From NCBI GenBank assembly GCA_905221605.1, contig CAJNDS010000219.1, positions 1 through 64,000 of the forward strand: 64,000 nt of DNA, read 5' to 3'. A model generated the notes under the pieces. That model made no database searches and was not told the origin of the DNA. It saw only the letters and a program-made list of their open reading frames with translations. The position numbers and the translations under genes were made by a program. This DNA is from Symbiodinium natans (Eukaryota; Sar; Dinophyceae; Suessiales; Symbiodiniaceae). Position 1 is the stretch's first letter. Each line of letters opens with the position of its first letter. This document shows, piece after piece, positions 22,720 through 33,217 of the stretch.

Positions 22720-23340
22720 CCAGCTGAGTTCAAGGCTGGTGCCCAGTTTGCTCTGTTCTTTTCAGGGTGGTTCTTTACGCTGACCCATCTACAAGTCTCT
22801 AGCCCCTCCCTGCTGGGCTGCGGCATCAAGAGGGAAGGGTTGCATCCTGCCCCCCGAATGCAAAGAGACAGGCCTCCGGGCACCTGCATGCGTACAGGAC
22901 GGCGGCAATCTTCGGTGGGAGGCGCATAGACGTGCTGAGCGAAATGTTGATTGCAGGCCCGCAAATGGGCATTGAGGCCACAGGCCTTTTTCTTGAGCAA
23001 CTCCGTCACGAAGTGGCAGTTCGGGCGAGATCCTCCTGCCGGCTGCCTGTAATCCCCTATCATAACGTCCAGCGCCTGCCGTATGTGGGCGCGTCATGAG
23101 CGTCGAATGGGAGCTTATGCGTCTCCTTTTTCTTGCTGGCTGGGATTCGCGCAATACGGCTCCGGACAAAGCTGTGGCTCCCCGCAGTCAGCCTGTCCGC
23201 AGCTTCGATATAAGTCCGCGCCGACTCATTACCATGCGTCGTGTAAAGGGTGAGCTTACCGGTAAGACAAGCCACAAGGATCCCCATGAAAGCGCATGAG
23301 CGGGTTTTTCCACTGCCTGGCGCTCCTGTGACAAAGATCG
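22720..23340 (-). pseudogene. P-loop ATPase/helicase-like fragment joined to the RT remnant
   Basis: Directly after the RT residues E-G-T-C-A-Y-G-L-S, in the same frame, comes S-I-F-V-T-G-A-P-G-S-G-K-T, a Walker A motif with the flanks seen in PIF1/UvrD-type helicases. After a further shift the reading continues (23,063-22,720) with D-V-M-I-G-D-Y-R-Q-P-A-G-G, resembling the strand after Walker B in such helicases. Frameshifts and odd residues show decay. It may be a captured host helicase exon or part of a second element; the exact family is uncertain. Confidence 0.45.
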
Positions 23341-24033
23341 AAGAGCGGTTTGCACTCAGTCCATAGGCACACGTGCCCTCCGGAGAAACTGAGTTTTCCG
23401 CAGAAAGGAAGCGCGGACCACCGTAAATTTGGAGCTCCAACTCCAGGAGGAGGGGAGGGAAGTGCAGGAGGAGCCCCGTGTCGACTACAGTGGACCAGAC
23501 CACCGCGTCGTAAAACCCACGAATGTCCAGAAACATCCCTATGAAGTGTTTGGACTGGATGCTTCCGCCCACAGGAGTCGGCGGATGCCAACGTCTAACG
23601 AGGTTTTACCCGGAAGGGCGAGCAGTGGTGGCTTCACCCTTCCTGATGGCTTTGAATAAGGGAGCCATACCCTTTTCCTGTGCTCCCTGTAGCCAGGATT
23701 TGTAGGATTGTTGGCGTGATGATCGTTGTACTTTGGCCGCTGAAAGGAGCTGCTCCTGAATGAGTGTATGGGCCTCATCGGGGAGAGCCCTCATCTCTTG
23801 GAGGCAGGGGGTTATTAAGGCAACCAGGCAAGTCATCTCCGATTCATCACCGTTCCAGTGCTGTGAAATCTGAGGCAGGAGCTCTAAGCCTTTGCTCAAG
23901 CGTTGTTCGTGTTCGCCCGTGCAAAGGTATTGAAACGATGCCAGAAGGCCAGGGAGGAACCCTCCCAGCTGATCTGGGACATACGAGGAGCCGCTGGAGC
24001 AAAGGTCACCTGAAGGCGTCGACCAATGCCTAG
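23340..24033 (-). pseudogene. LINE reverse transcriptase, fragmentary
   Basis: Residues encoded at 23,899-23,610 (S-Y-K-S-W-L-Q-G-A-Q, K-P/A-L-F-K-A-I-R-K) resemble the spacer between endonuclease and RT in dinoflagellate LINEs. After a stop or shift, 23,560-23,380 carries RT motif A as F-L-D-I-R-G-F-Y-D-A-V and a following G-P-R-F-L-S-A-E. The thumb and the YxDD catalytic motif are missing, because the reading switches to an unrelated segment. Confidence 0.65.
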
Positions 24034-24373
24034 GCGCTTAGATGGAGGCGAGACGGTCGCTTATGGGATCGGTTTGAAATTCAAAGTCCGGCAAACTGGC
24101 GAGGGGTTCCTCAACCTGCTGGTACTCCGCGGGCGTTTCACGGAAACTCGGAGAGAAAGCAGGAGTTGCGGGGTTGTACTTTGGAAAGCACCGACATGAA
24201 GCTTGATCTGGAGCGCCGCGTGGGGCCTAAACGGGACATCCCAAGAAGAGGAAACTGAAGTCAAGCCATCAAGGCAAGGAGAAATTCCCAGGTAGTCCAG
24301 CTCATTGTCTCCACATGAGCTGCGTTTTTTTTAGGCGCTCGAGCATAGGTACTTTGCAGCGGACATTATTGTT

Positions 24374-24752
24374 GTCCGCGGAAGGGGTGAAGAGGTGAAC
24401 AAGATTCCGCGGAAGGTCGCGGAAGGGTCCGCGGAAGGCGTGGTGTCCGCGGAAGGCTCGCGGAAGGGCGGCGTGCTTGAAGCTTAGTAGTGGATGCCCA
24501 ACATGGCCGGCAACCGTTTCGGAGAGAGAATCTGCGCGGAAGGCCCGCGGAAGGGTTGCGGAAGCTCCGCGGAAGGCGACGGGTCGTTTTGGAGGCCTAG
24601 AGTCCATGCCTCATCCTCATATACACATTATATCTTTTCTGTTTCGGGCCGGGTGCGAAGGTGGAATCGCGTTTTTCCGCGGAAGGCTCGCGGAAGGAAC
24701 GCGGAATCCGCGGAACACGCCGCGGAAGGCCGCGGAAGGGTCCGCGGAAGGG
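24374..24752. repeat. Cluster of TCCGCGGAAGG short repeats
   Basis: About 18 copies of GCGGAAGG, most extended to TCCGCGGAAGG, fall in three groups at 24,374-24,475, 24,533-24,588 and 24,675-24,752. The core TTCCGCGGAA is a perfect palindrome and contains the SacII site CCGCGG. Spacing is irregular (10-25 bp), so this is not a simple tandem satellite. The cluster sits between the endonuclease and RT parts of the minus-strand LINE. Confidence 0.85.
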
Positions 24753-24865
24753 TTATAATGTCCATCGATTCATGCTAGAGAAAAAAACACGGCTCACATG
24801 TTGGTTGGTTCGTCCCCAGTGGTTTCAACTTCAAGCTTTCAAAAATCGAAGTGAAATGGAAGTGT

Positions 24866-25345
24866 CTAAGAGGTCTGGAAGAGGAACATTCCAGTCTCCC
24901 CCACTAGGAGGGGTCCCCGGACATTTTGCCTGAGGTCACGGAGAGAGGCCAGGATGGCCAAGTTAACAGGACTGGCATATCCGGTGGAATTCTGAAGGTA
25001 GAGGCTGATCAGTGTGAGGTCTGATCCTTGAGTTCGCAGCGTCACCGCCACGTAGCCACATCCGTCTGTCGAGAATTGTGCCCTCAGTCGAGCCCCTAGG
25101 TGAGCTTTGGTCAAAATTCCTACCCCCTCCCTTGAGCTGTTTCGGTCGCCTTGACCTAAAGTTGCAGGCACAAGGAAAGAGTCATACCCCTGGGCACCCA
25201 GGGCCTCAATTTCAGCGTTGACAGCCGAAGCAAGGAGATGGTGTTCTTGAAGTAGGATGACCTCGCCTTGCGATGCTAGCCATTGTTTAATCTCTGAACG
25301 CCAAGTGGTGATGTTACAACATGTGACGCGCAGGATCCTCTTGCT
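24866..25345 (-). pseudogene. LINE endonuclease domain (EEP family), truncated
   Basis: The frame 25,579-24,866 becomes endonuclease-like from about 25,345. It shows V-T-C-C-N-I-T-T-W at the first strand, the catalytic-Glu motif L-L-Q-E-H-H, then G-V-G-I-L-T, then V-A-V-T-L-R and L-T-L-I-S-L-Y-L, the alternating strands of exonuclease-endonuclease-phosphatase folds. At L-L-V-G-E-T-G the expected G-D-W/F-N motif is lost to a frameshift. The catalytic His/Asp C-terminal motifs are not visible. It would nick target DNA in a live LINE. Confidence 0.7.
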
Positions 25346-25949
25346 ACAAGGCCTGGACTTGCGCATGATTTCCAAGCCTCGGATAACAAGAAGGAGTGAA
25401 GTTACATCGAACTTGATGTGAAGCGAAGAGACCTCCTGACAAACCCACCAACCCAATCTCGACAAGAGACCGTAACTCCTTGGACCTTTCAACTGCTTGG
25501 TGCAGGGTTTCAGGTTGGTCCAGGGTTTGGTGTAGACACAGCTCAAGATCATGCCAGTCTTTTGCGCGAGCGAGCTCAACGCTATGGGACAAAGAAGGTT
25601 CTGTAATGGAGGAAGTTTTCAGGAGTTGCTGGAAGGTCTCCCTTTTACGCATAGCAGAGCACTTGAGACGACGCCTGGACTTGGGCCAATGAGAGCTGTA
25701 GGATGTCGTCAAATGGGTCTTCTCTGGGAGGTGAGGGTTTCCCTCAACCTGGGAAGCAAACTCAGAGCCTCTTCATCAAAGTGTGTGGTGCTGTAGATTT
25801 GCTGCCAAAATTTTGGACCAGACAAAACCGGCCCAGTGCTGCAGGGGACCTGGGGCAGAGAATGAATTATCCCTGTACCGACACGGCGCCAATCATTCGT
25901 AGAACCCAAGTCAGGCTGTGGAAGAGAGGAAAATTCCTCATCTGGGCTA

Positions 25950-27237
25950 TCAAAGCATGATGGCAGAGCCCAAGAGGGAGAATCTGCCTGAGAATAGGAT
26001 GCTGTAGGCCAAAATTGCGAGTGTTCCTCCCACTTGCCCGAACCTACACATAAATGGACTGGGGCATTTGAGGGGGACACTCCCCTGAACCGTGTAGAGC
26101 CTCATGGAGCGAAATAGGCCGGGCCTCCGAGGCAAGGATGGCCCGATCGCGGCCTGCGCCTCAGAGACTCCCGTCTTTTTGATGGGCTTCAAGCCCTGTG
26201 GCATCTTTGGACTCCTGGCCACTACCCGTTGAGGCGGGTTTCTGGCCGGGCTGATCTGTTCCCTGCTGATTTGGGATCGGGATTGGAGGCAGGTTGCTCG
26301 CAGGCGGTGGTGGCGAATCTTCACGCTTGCGCTTTCCTCGGTCCCGGACTTCATCCAGCTTTTGCTGCAAGACTTCGACCTCGTCCACATCCATTTCGGT
26401 AGCCGCAAGAACTAGACCTAAAGCACGAGGGCCTACCGAATTGAGATCGTTTGGCACCTCTGGGGAATAGGAGCCGGGACTGCGGCCTTGGTCTTGATGA
26501 GCATGTGGGCCTTTGCAACCTCCGTTTCCTTGTTGGCGATGTCCTCAGAGAGGGTTTGGACCTCACGGCACATGGCTTCATAGGCGAGCTTGGCTTTATC
26601 ACACTTAGACTGGAGGGTGACTCTGCGCAAGACGAGTTGCCTCAAATCTGCGGTGTGCTTCTGGTAGGCCTTGTTCGCCTGGTGAACCTCTTGCAATGCT
26701 GTAGGTGGCGGACTCTCAGGCTCCGTAACTCCCGCAATCTTGAGAAGCTTCTTTGTCTCCTCATCGGCCTGCTTGTAAAGCTCGGCAGCTGCTGTCTGGG
26801 TTTGGTCAGACGAGTCACCTCCAATCTGACTGAGTCTAAGGCCAGGTGGCTGGTCAGGAGACCAAGCAGCGCCTTTGACTGCTGTCTGAACTGTCTCTGG
26901 AAGATCAGCCCAAACCTGCATGAGAGCCTCTTCAGCCTTGGATATTTGGGGTGGCTTGCTGGGCCTGTTGGGGTTTCGCTGGTTCCCCTCAGAGGTTTCT
27001 TTCCCATTCTTGTTCTGCCGAAAGGGTTTGCCCCTGGGCCGCTGACGTTGAGCATTCCAGTGGCCCTGCATTGCCACAGATGGTGCAAAAGGGCTTGAAC
27101 TGGACTCTCTCCTCGTAGCAGCTTTGCTTACCCGCCTTCTTGCAGTGGGGGCATACGATGTACGGCAGATTGTTGTCTGCTGGCTTACTAGAGAGCACGT
27201 GTGCAGCTTGCAACCTACCAAGGCCGACCCGTCCCAA
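25950..27237 (-). pseudogene. LINE ORF1-like protein: zinc ribbon plus coiled coil
   Basis: The N-terminal segment (27,237-26,989) has C-P-H-C followed about 20 residues later by C-T-I-C-G, a zinc-ribbon-like Cys pair arrangement. After a one-base shift the frame continues (27,070-26,433) through a basic Asn/Arg-rich stretch, P-D-Q-P-P-G-L-R-L, and a long helical segment rich in Lys, Glu, Gln and Ala, predicted coiled coil. A further shift leads to 26,457-26,161, with an acidic heptad segment (V-L-Q-Q-K-L-D-E-V), a K-R-K-R basic patch and a Pro/Ser/Gln-rich tail. This architecture fits nucleic-acid-binding ORF1 proteins of dinoflagellate LINEs. At least two frameshifts make it non-functional. 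Confidence 0.6.
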
Positions 27238-27455
27238 ACCCTTGCTGGCTAGTCCAGCCTACGAAACTTTACAGCGGTTGGGTTTGGGGACTGTTGCGGA
27301 CCTCTAGAAAAGTAGGACTCAAGGCTGCGCCACGACGGCAGTTCAAAGGTCTGAGCCGAAAACTTGAGCCATGGAAAGTTTGAGGCTCGACCTCATGGCC
27401 ATAGGGCAGGCCTGGAGAGCATGCCTAGTTTTCGGGGCAGGTACAGGTAACGTTC

Positions 27456-27762
27456 CTGCCCCGCGCAGCGGCCGATTTTGGACAGTACACAGGCCTCCAA
27501 GGCTACAGGCTGGCATGTGCTATTGGGCGGTGGGGACTGGCCAAAAGCGGAGCTAGGCAGCCGGCAGCTTCTGCAAGCAGGCTTCCTTGTTGCTGGGCCT
27601 GCGCTCAGCTTGCCTAGTTTGGTGGAACCTCGAGCAAGTTGCAGGAAACCTGTTTGCTGAGTGGGTTGCACACCTATCTTCATTGCCCCGCGCAACGGCC
27701 GATTTTCCAGACACTTAACGATGCTCTGATCACTTAACTGCCCCGCGCAGCGGCCGATTTTT
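27456..27762 (+). repeat. Three copies of a GCCCCGCGCAGCGGCCGATTTT motif
   Basis: The motif TGCCCCGCGCAGCGGCCGAT, followed by TTT, starts at about 27,457, 27,684 (with one change to GCAACGG) and 27,739. The intervals are unequal (about 227 and 55 bp), so it is dispersed rather than tandem. It contains an EagI-type CGGCCG core. Confidence 0.8.
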
Positions 27763-27822
27763 GCAACTGCAAACCTGTCACAGAACTGGGCAGTTTGCGC
27801 AGAACGATACACATCTCTGCTG

Positions 27823-28430
27823 CTCTCAGGTCCTGTGAGAGCCGATAGGCTCATGAGATCTCTCCGCCTTGCTCACAGGTCCCGTAGGTCAATAAGCTTC
27901 CGGCTCGAGATCTCTCTCTCTCTGCTGTTCCCGGGTCCGGAGAGTCCATAGGCTTCAGGTTTGCTATTTATCTGCGTGCTGCTCCCTGGTCCCGTAGGCC
28001 CATAGGCTTCAGGTTCGCGCTTTTCCTTCATGCCGGGTCCTGAAACCCGATAGGCTTCAGGTTCGCGATTTCCCTCCCTGCTGCTCCCAAGTCCCGAGGG
28101 ACCACAAGCTTCGGGTGCACGACTTAACCTCCTACTGCTTCCAGGTCCAGCGCGCCATAGGCTTCAGGCTCGAGATTTCTCTCCCTGCTGCTCCCCGGTG
28201 CGGAGAGCCGGGCTTCAGGTTTGCGATTTCCCTGCACTCTGCCCTCAAAGGTCCCATAGGCCCATAGGCTTCAAGTTCGCGATTTCATTCCCTGCTGCTC
28301 CCAAATCCCGAAGGCCCATAGGCTTCAGGTTCGCGATTTCGCTCCCTGCTGCTCCCAGGTTACGAGGACCCGTCAGAAGCTTCTGGCTTGCGATTTCTCT
28401 CCCTGTTGCTCCAGGCCCCGGTAGATACAT
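27823..28430 (+). repeat. Minisatellite, ~57-60 bp unit, about eleven diverged copies
   Basis: A consensus built from CATAGGCTTCAGGTTCGCGA, then TTTCCCTCCCTGCTGCTCCC and AGGTCCCG, recurs about every 57-60 bp. Copies differ by substitutions and small indels, for example CTTCAGGCTCGAGATTTCTC and CTTCAAGTTCGCGATTTCAT. Neither strand keeps an uninterrupted meaningful frame. A short flanking part to about 28,500 is possibly a further degenerate copy. Confidence 0.85.
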
Positions 28431-29277
28431 TTGCTCAAATGGCAATCCTTCCGCGAAATCTCGCTTAGTGACTTTGGCCTCCCAGCGTATCTGCAGGTTT
28501 TGGGATTCCCCCCCCCTCCAGGCTACTCTAGGACAACCGCGTAAGCTTAAGGGACCAAGTAAACCGACTCGAAACCTAAACTTAGCCCCGCGGTGAGGTG
28601 ACTCCCCTTTTACGTTTCACCCTGACCTAACCCGAACCGGGCTCTGCCCAGCGCTTGAACGCTCGAGAACTCAAACTTTCCATGCGTCGCTGCAAACACA
28701 AGGAGCCTCCAAATAGGGACTCCCCAAAGTCTATGTGAGGACGCCCGGACTCACACAGCGCCGTGCAATCAATGGCAGGGGGGGATGAAAACCTGCATCC
28801 TACTCCTGGCCGGCATTGCTCGGATGGCAGCATTGTGTAGCCACACCGGCCCCTCCCTCGCCAGGGGGGGGGGTTGGTGCCCCTTCTGGCACTCTGTGTG
28901 CATTGTGCATTCGCGCATTCGTACCTTTTCTTCAGTGTGCTTGCAACTATCTTGTCAACCCAATGGCCCAAAGGTGTACTGAGTGCTACGCTTTGCTACG
29001 GCCCTGGCGCTGGTGTGGGGACTGTCTCCATGGACGCGTTGAGCAGTTCAGGTGACGGAGGTTCCTTGCCTTACGGCCTACCCATACCTTCGCTTAATGT
29101 CTGTACCAGACGTGGCGCAGCATTGCTATGGGTGTCGGGCTTCTGAGTGAACGGTGCCGGTAGTTTCTTGGTTTCCTTGGTCTCACCTTGCTGGCCGTGT
29201 GTTAAGTTGTCTGCAAGAAGGGCCTCTGCGTTAGCGGTGGCTTCTTTGTAGTCACAACTTCTTTTACACCCGCTGGC
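28431..29277. other. No gene recognised; C- and G-runs
   Basis: Contains C- and G-homopolymers near 28,508 and 28,866 and only short frames without motifs. Confidence 0.4.
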
Positions 29278-29754
29278 TTGTACAGCTTGGCTCTCAAAGT
29301 AGCTGTCAGACCCACAAGAACGGCCTACTGTGCTGCTGATGTAGTAAAGAGGCGCCCGCTTTTAAAAAAAACCTCTGTCAGCGGGCTGGAAGTCAATGCT
29401 CAGCGGAGCAAGAGTGCAGGGGTGCGCGGTAAACTGCAGGAAGGATATCGGAGAGTACGGGTTCTAACCGCATGCAGCTGGAAGGAAACAAAGCACGCGG
29501 TGCAGAGGTTCCGACCAGCGGTGTCGAGCGACACCGTACCTGTAGCAGACATCAGGAATATTCAGTGGAGCGAAGATCAGACTGCGCGGCAGAAAGATCT
29601 TAGAACGCGGTGCCTTGTCGAGATCTCGGCTGAGATGAGTGCGGGTCAACACAGCAGACGAGCCATGGCTCAGGAGGCAGTGCTAATGCAGTACCGAAGA
29701 CAACCAAGAGATACAAAGTCAGGCTTCAAAATCGGACTGGCAGTAAGCACTTAA
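29278..29754 (+). CDS. Unrecognised 158-codon open frame
   Basis: The longest frame in this stretch starts at a non-ATG-supported position and runs to TAA 29,752. It encodes a basic, Arg/Ala/Gln-rich sequence without membrane segments or a motif I recognise. It has no clear splice sites at its ends. It may be chance; confidence is low. Confidence 0.15.
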   Translation: MYSLALKVAVRPTRTAYCAADVVKRRPLLKKTSVSGLEVNAQRSKSAGVRGKLQEGYRRVRVLTACSWKETKHAVQRFRPAVSSDTVPVADIRNIQWSEDQTARQKDLRTRCLVEISAEMSAGQHSRRAMAQEAVLMQYRRQPRDTKSGFKIGLAVST

Positions 29755-29759
29755 CGGAG

Positions 29760-30179
29760 CCAGAGCTGCCCGGCGGGCGGAAGGTTAAGTGCATACTTGC
29801 CGTTACCTGCAAACAAGTGCTGCTCTTGGCCATCGGACGTGACAGAGCTGACATTGGAAAGCATATCTTTCTTCTAGGAAATGACAGCGCTCCTAACAGT
29901 GACCCCACAAGAGAAAGAGGGATCCTTCATGTTCCGCTCGAAGATAGCCTCTATTCCCAACATAACGTGAAAGAGCTCCCAAAAATTCTCAAGACATGGA
30001 GCTTTCACAAGATTCAGAGAGAAAGCTCTTTTGTATCTCAAGAAAGAGAAAACCTTGACTCCAAAACGGTCCCAACTCTCGGCTCTGAACGCCCTTAGCC
30101 TGAATCAATTGTCTGCCAGGCAGCTGGATCCTACGTGAGAATTTCGCGATGGAAGAGCCGCTGCACTGCTTCTTTTGGC
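29760..30179. other. No gene recognised
   Basis: Short frames only. The DNA leads into the hairpin at 30,180. Confidence 0.4.
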
Positions 30180-30275
30180 CGGGCGCGACCTCTGGAGCGG
30201 CAGCCTTTCAGGGTTTAGGGTTGACCCTAAAGAAACCCTAAACCCAAAAGTCTGCCGCTCCAGAGGTCGCGCCCG
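30180..30275. repeat. 96-bp hairpin: perfect 24-bp arms with telomeric repeats inside
   Basis: The left arm 30,180-30,203 (CGGGCGCGACCTCTGGAGCG and GCAG) and the right arm 30,252-30,275 are exact reverse complements. The stem continues inward with AGGGTTTAGGG on the left and CCCTAAACCC on the right, separated by a loop around TTGACCCTAAAGAAA. The inner stem is therefore telomere-like TTTAGGG sequence in opposite orientations. It could be a foldback element, a repair-generated palindrome, or a hairpin RNA. Confidence 0.9.
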
Positions 30276-31036
30276 CCTTCTTTTGTGACGGCCCGGAATG
30301 AGACGGTGGAGCTCTGTAAAGCTCCTCCATGCCATTGTTTAGAGTCAGTGTCCTGAACCAATACGCAAATTTTAAACCTATTTTTGGAGTCTGTGGCACC
30401 AGATCTACGGTCTGGAATTGTCTGACATGACTTGTGCATGTTTCGATGGTGATTTGAATCTCAAAGTAGGTATGGTGTGCTTGTACATAGTTTTTGGGAT
30501 GTGATGAAAGTCGTTCGTTTGTTGTTGAACATTGTCCGTTTATGACCCGAACTAAGGTGACGTGTCTTCCACCAGGCAAGTGCAGACAACTTGGTTGAGC
30601 AGGTCTGCTGAGTGTTTGTTAAGGCAAAAAAGTTGGAAGCCTGCTGTGAGTGTTGAAAACGTGCTCATTCTTTGGCTGGCTCAAATGTCTTTGTGGTAAG
30701 TGCTTGCTTACTGTGCAGGTTGTGGGGCTTGGTAGTTCTCCCTGTTTCCTTGTTCTTAAGTGCGTAGGGTTTCTTGGGCTGCTTCGCGTTTCAACGGCAT
30801 CTGTCATGTGTGTTAGAGCTTGTTTCTGTTTTAGGACATTTTGAGAGTGAGAAAGCGATCAAATTGTCCAATTTGTTCTTGTTTTTTTCTCGACGTCTCC
30901 GTTGTTTTTGGATGTTTCAAGGTCTGTTCCACACCAACTGTCGCAATTCTCTGCAACATCTGCAAAGAAAATGTTTTCTTTGGCTCTTCGTGTGGCAAAT
31001 CCTGAAGAGATTGGTGTTGAGAGGTTTTTGGACTTA
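30276..31036. other. No gene recognised; T-rich
   Basis: T-rich plus strand with repeated TTTGG and TTCTG words that grade into the diverged minisatellite to the right. No coding evidence. Confidence 0.4.
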
Positions 31037-31365
31037 AAGTGGTGCTGAGACACCCTTTGGCTCAAAGTTTTTGGGTTTTCTGTCAAAGTGGTCTTGAGAT
31101 ACCATTTTGGTTCAAATTTGGTTCTGCCCAAGTGGCCTTTGGCCGCAGAAACACTTTTTTTGTATTGGGACACCCTTTGGTTCAATATTTGAGGTTTCTG
31201 TCAAAGCGAGTCTTTTGGTTCAAATGTTTGGTTTTCTGCCAAAGTGGTTGAGGACTCAACAGTGACACCTGTTGGTGGTTGAGACACCTTTGGTTCAAAG
31301 TTTTGGGTTTCTGTCAGAATGGTCTTGAAGACACTGGTTTAAATTTTGGAGGTCAACTTGTTCTC
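31037..31365 (+). repeat. Diverged minisatellite with CCCTTTGGTTCAAA core
   Basis: About six imperfect units share the order AAGTGGTCTTGAGACACC, CTTTGGTTCAAAG and GGGTTTTCTGTC, with unit lengths of roughly 40-75 bp. The core CC(A/C)TTTTGG(C/T)TCAA is by chance or descent close to the last 15 nt of the dinoflagellate spliced leader; the best case is near 31,101-31,113. None of the copies is followed by an AG-bounded gene start. Confidence 0.6.
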
Positions 31366-32830
31366 TAACAGTGTTGGAGATGCCGTTTTGCTGGTTTGCA
31401 AGAATCTTACTGCGGGCTTGTCTGCTGCCATTGAGGTCAGAAATTTTGGAAGCAAAAAGGTGTCCACACCCTGCAGCTCAAGTAAAATGGGCGAATTAAA
31501 AATCATTCCGCCTCAAGTCTGAAAACGTGTGTCTGTGTAGAGAAGCCTGGTGACCTCCACAGCAAGTCTTGGTGAGTCGAAGCTGCCATGAGAGGTTTGA
31601 AACTGTTGTTTTTGGGGGCTCCTTTTTGGAGCTCCAACAAGTGTTTGAATTGGCGTCGCTTGAAACGGCCTCCACAGTCTTGAAACTCAGATCCCTGAAC
31701 CTTCAACTTAGAAAAGAAGCATTAAGCCAAAGGTTTCATGGCCCGTGAAAGGCCACCCCTTAACCGATCACCTGGCTTTTGTTGGTGAACTTTTCCCATG
31801 TCGCAAGTCACCAAGATGGTAAAGAAACACCAACAGGCTTGACTTGCGGAACATCTTGTCCAGCAGTCAGAGCCTTGAGCTCTTCCTTCAACAGGGTCTC
31901 CTCCCCTGGCAAAGCAGCCATTGCTGTAGCTCGCTGGCCTTGTCGTTGACATGGAACTCGCGCCGACAAACAACCCCTGAAAGCCCATCCACTCTGCATC
32001 CGCACCCTGAAGGTCTGTTTGCAAGTGTTTACAACACGGCGTACATCCTGCACTTACAGGGGCAATGGTTGGTAAACACAGGCGCTCGGAGCTACTAGCT
32101 GGGGCACTGCGATATTCCTAGGGCCCTACTTGTATAGCCGCAAGAGTCCATGTACAAGTTGCCTTTTGCAACTCGTGAATGGGGGCTCGTGATCAAGGGA
32201 TCATTTTAAGTGCAGGCGTGTCATCGATCATGGCATTCGACGCCTTCACTCAACTGTACGTGAAGCCGCACTGTTCCTTCTGGAAGGTTAAACTGCAAGT
32301 CGTGCAGGGCAAATCACGATACCGGGAGATTTGTGCATGAATATAGGCTCAGTAGTCGTGATGAACATGTTAGTTGAGGCATGATCTACATTCATGTGAA
32401 ATCGTGAATGCAGAGGATGAAGAAAGGAGTTCACATTTCACTACCATGATCACCACGAAACCAGGAATGATTAAACACTATGCCTCTTTAGTTTTTCCAG
32501 CCAGGGTTCCTAGGGCTTTGCTAGCCAGCAAAGCCTATTCAAAGCTTGGTGATGACATGCGCAGAGAAAGTCCCACATGCCCACTTTTGACTACAGCACA
32601 GTCAAAATCTGATGCCAGCCCAACCACGGTGGTAAACCCCTAACATGCCGTGCAGCATGCCAACATGGCTCTGTGATGTTGAACATCTTGTGCCCTGAGA
32701 GAGATGCGGACAACCGCGGAACAAATCGGCTCAAGCCACTTGCAAATTCATGCCCTGACTTCGAAGAGGTCCCTGCCTTGAATAGCTGTTGGCGAATTTC
32801 AAGAACCGCGTCTCCGAATACTGCGACAAG
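31366..32830. other. No gene recognised; one array-related motif
   Basis: At 31,540-31,563 AGAAGCC followed by GGTGACCTCCACAG matches the inverted arms of the 2-kb array. Otherwise only short frames are seen, including a 100-codon minus-strand one at 31,722-32,024, without motifs. Confidence 0.4.
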
Positions 32831-32941
32831 TGATTGGGTTTAGGGTTGTGTCGAAAGGTTTTCGAGTTCCGGTACCTGGCAGATTTCGGAGACGCTCCAC
32901 CGGTCGGCGCTTGTGGACCCTTCACGGCACATTGCGGCACC

Positions 32942-33185
32942 ATGGAGGAGGCAAGCAGGCTGCTTTCCACCATTGAGCTGGATGAGTACACCATCAAGGA
33001 CGCCTGTGGGAGGGTTGGAAGACTTCTTGAAGTGTTGAAATTCAGTAACGTTTCGGGTTCACTGTTGCCGCGCTTGTTTTGAATTGAAGATCCACAGCGA
33101 CCTGCTTTTTGTTCACGTTTTTTTTCTCTCGCTCTCGCTCTCGCTCTCGCTCTCGCTCTCGCTCTCGCTCTCGCTCTCGCTCTCG

Positions 33186-33217
<32 letters not shown>

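Larger units (their letters stand above)
22716..27240 (-). mobile_element. Decayed LINE retrotransposon, minus strand
   Basis: Read right to left, the modules follow LINE order: an ORF1-like protein (27,237-25,950), an apurinic-type endonuclease (about 25,345-24,866), and reverse-transcriptase fragments (about 24,033-23,340). Frameshifts separate the modules, and a TCCGCGGAAGG cluster sits between endonuclease and RT. The RT stops before its YxDD motif and switches to a P-loop-containing segment at about 23,335. It is a dead copy. Confidence 0.75.

Noticed and set aside
32834-33082. Full-length start exon of the globin-channel gene at 32,834
   Set aside because: The coding feel begins only near the ATG at 32,942, and the donor choice (33,045 or 33,050) is ambiguous; kept only as a tentative exon.
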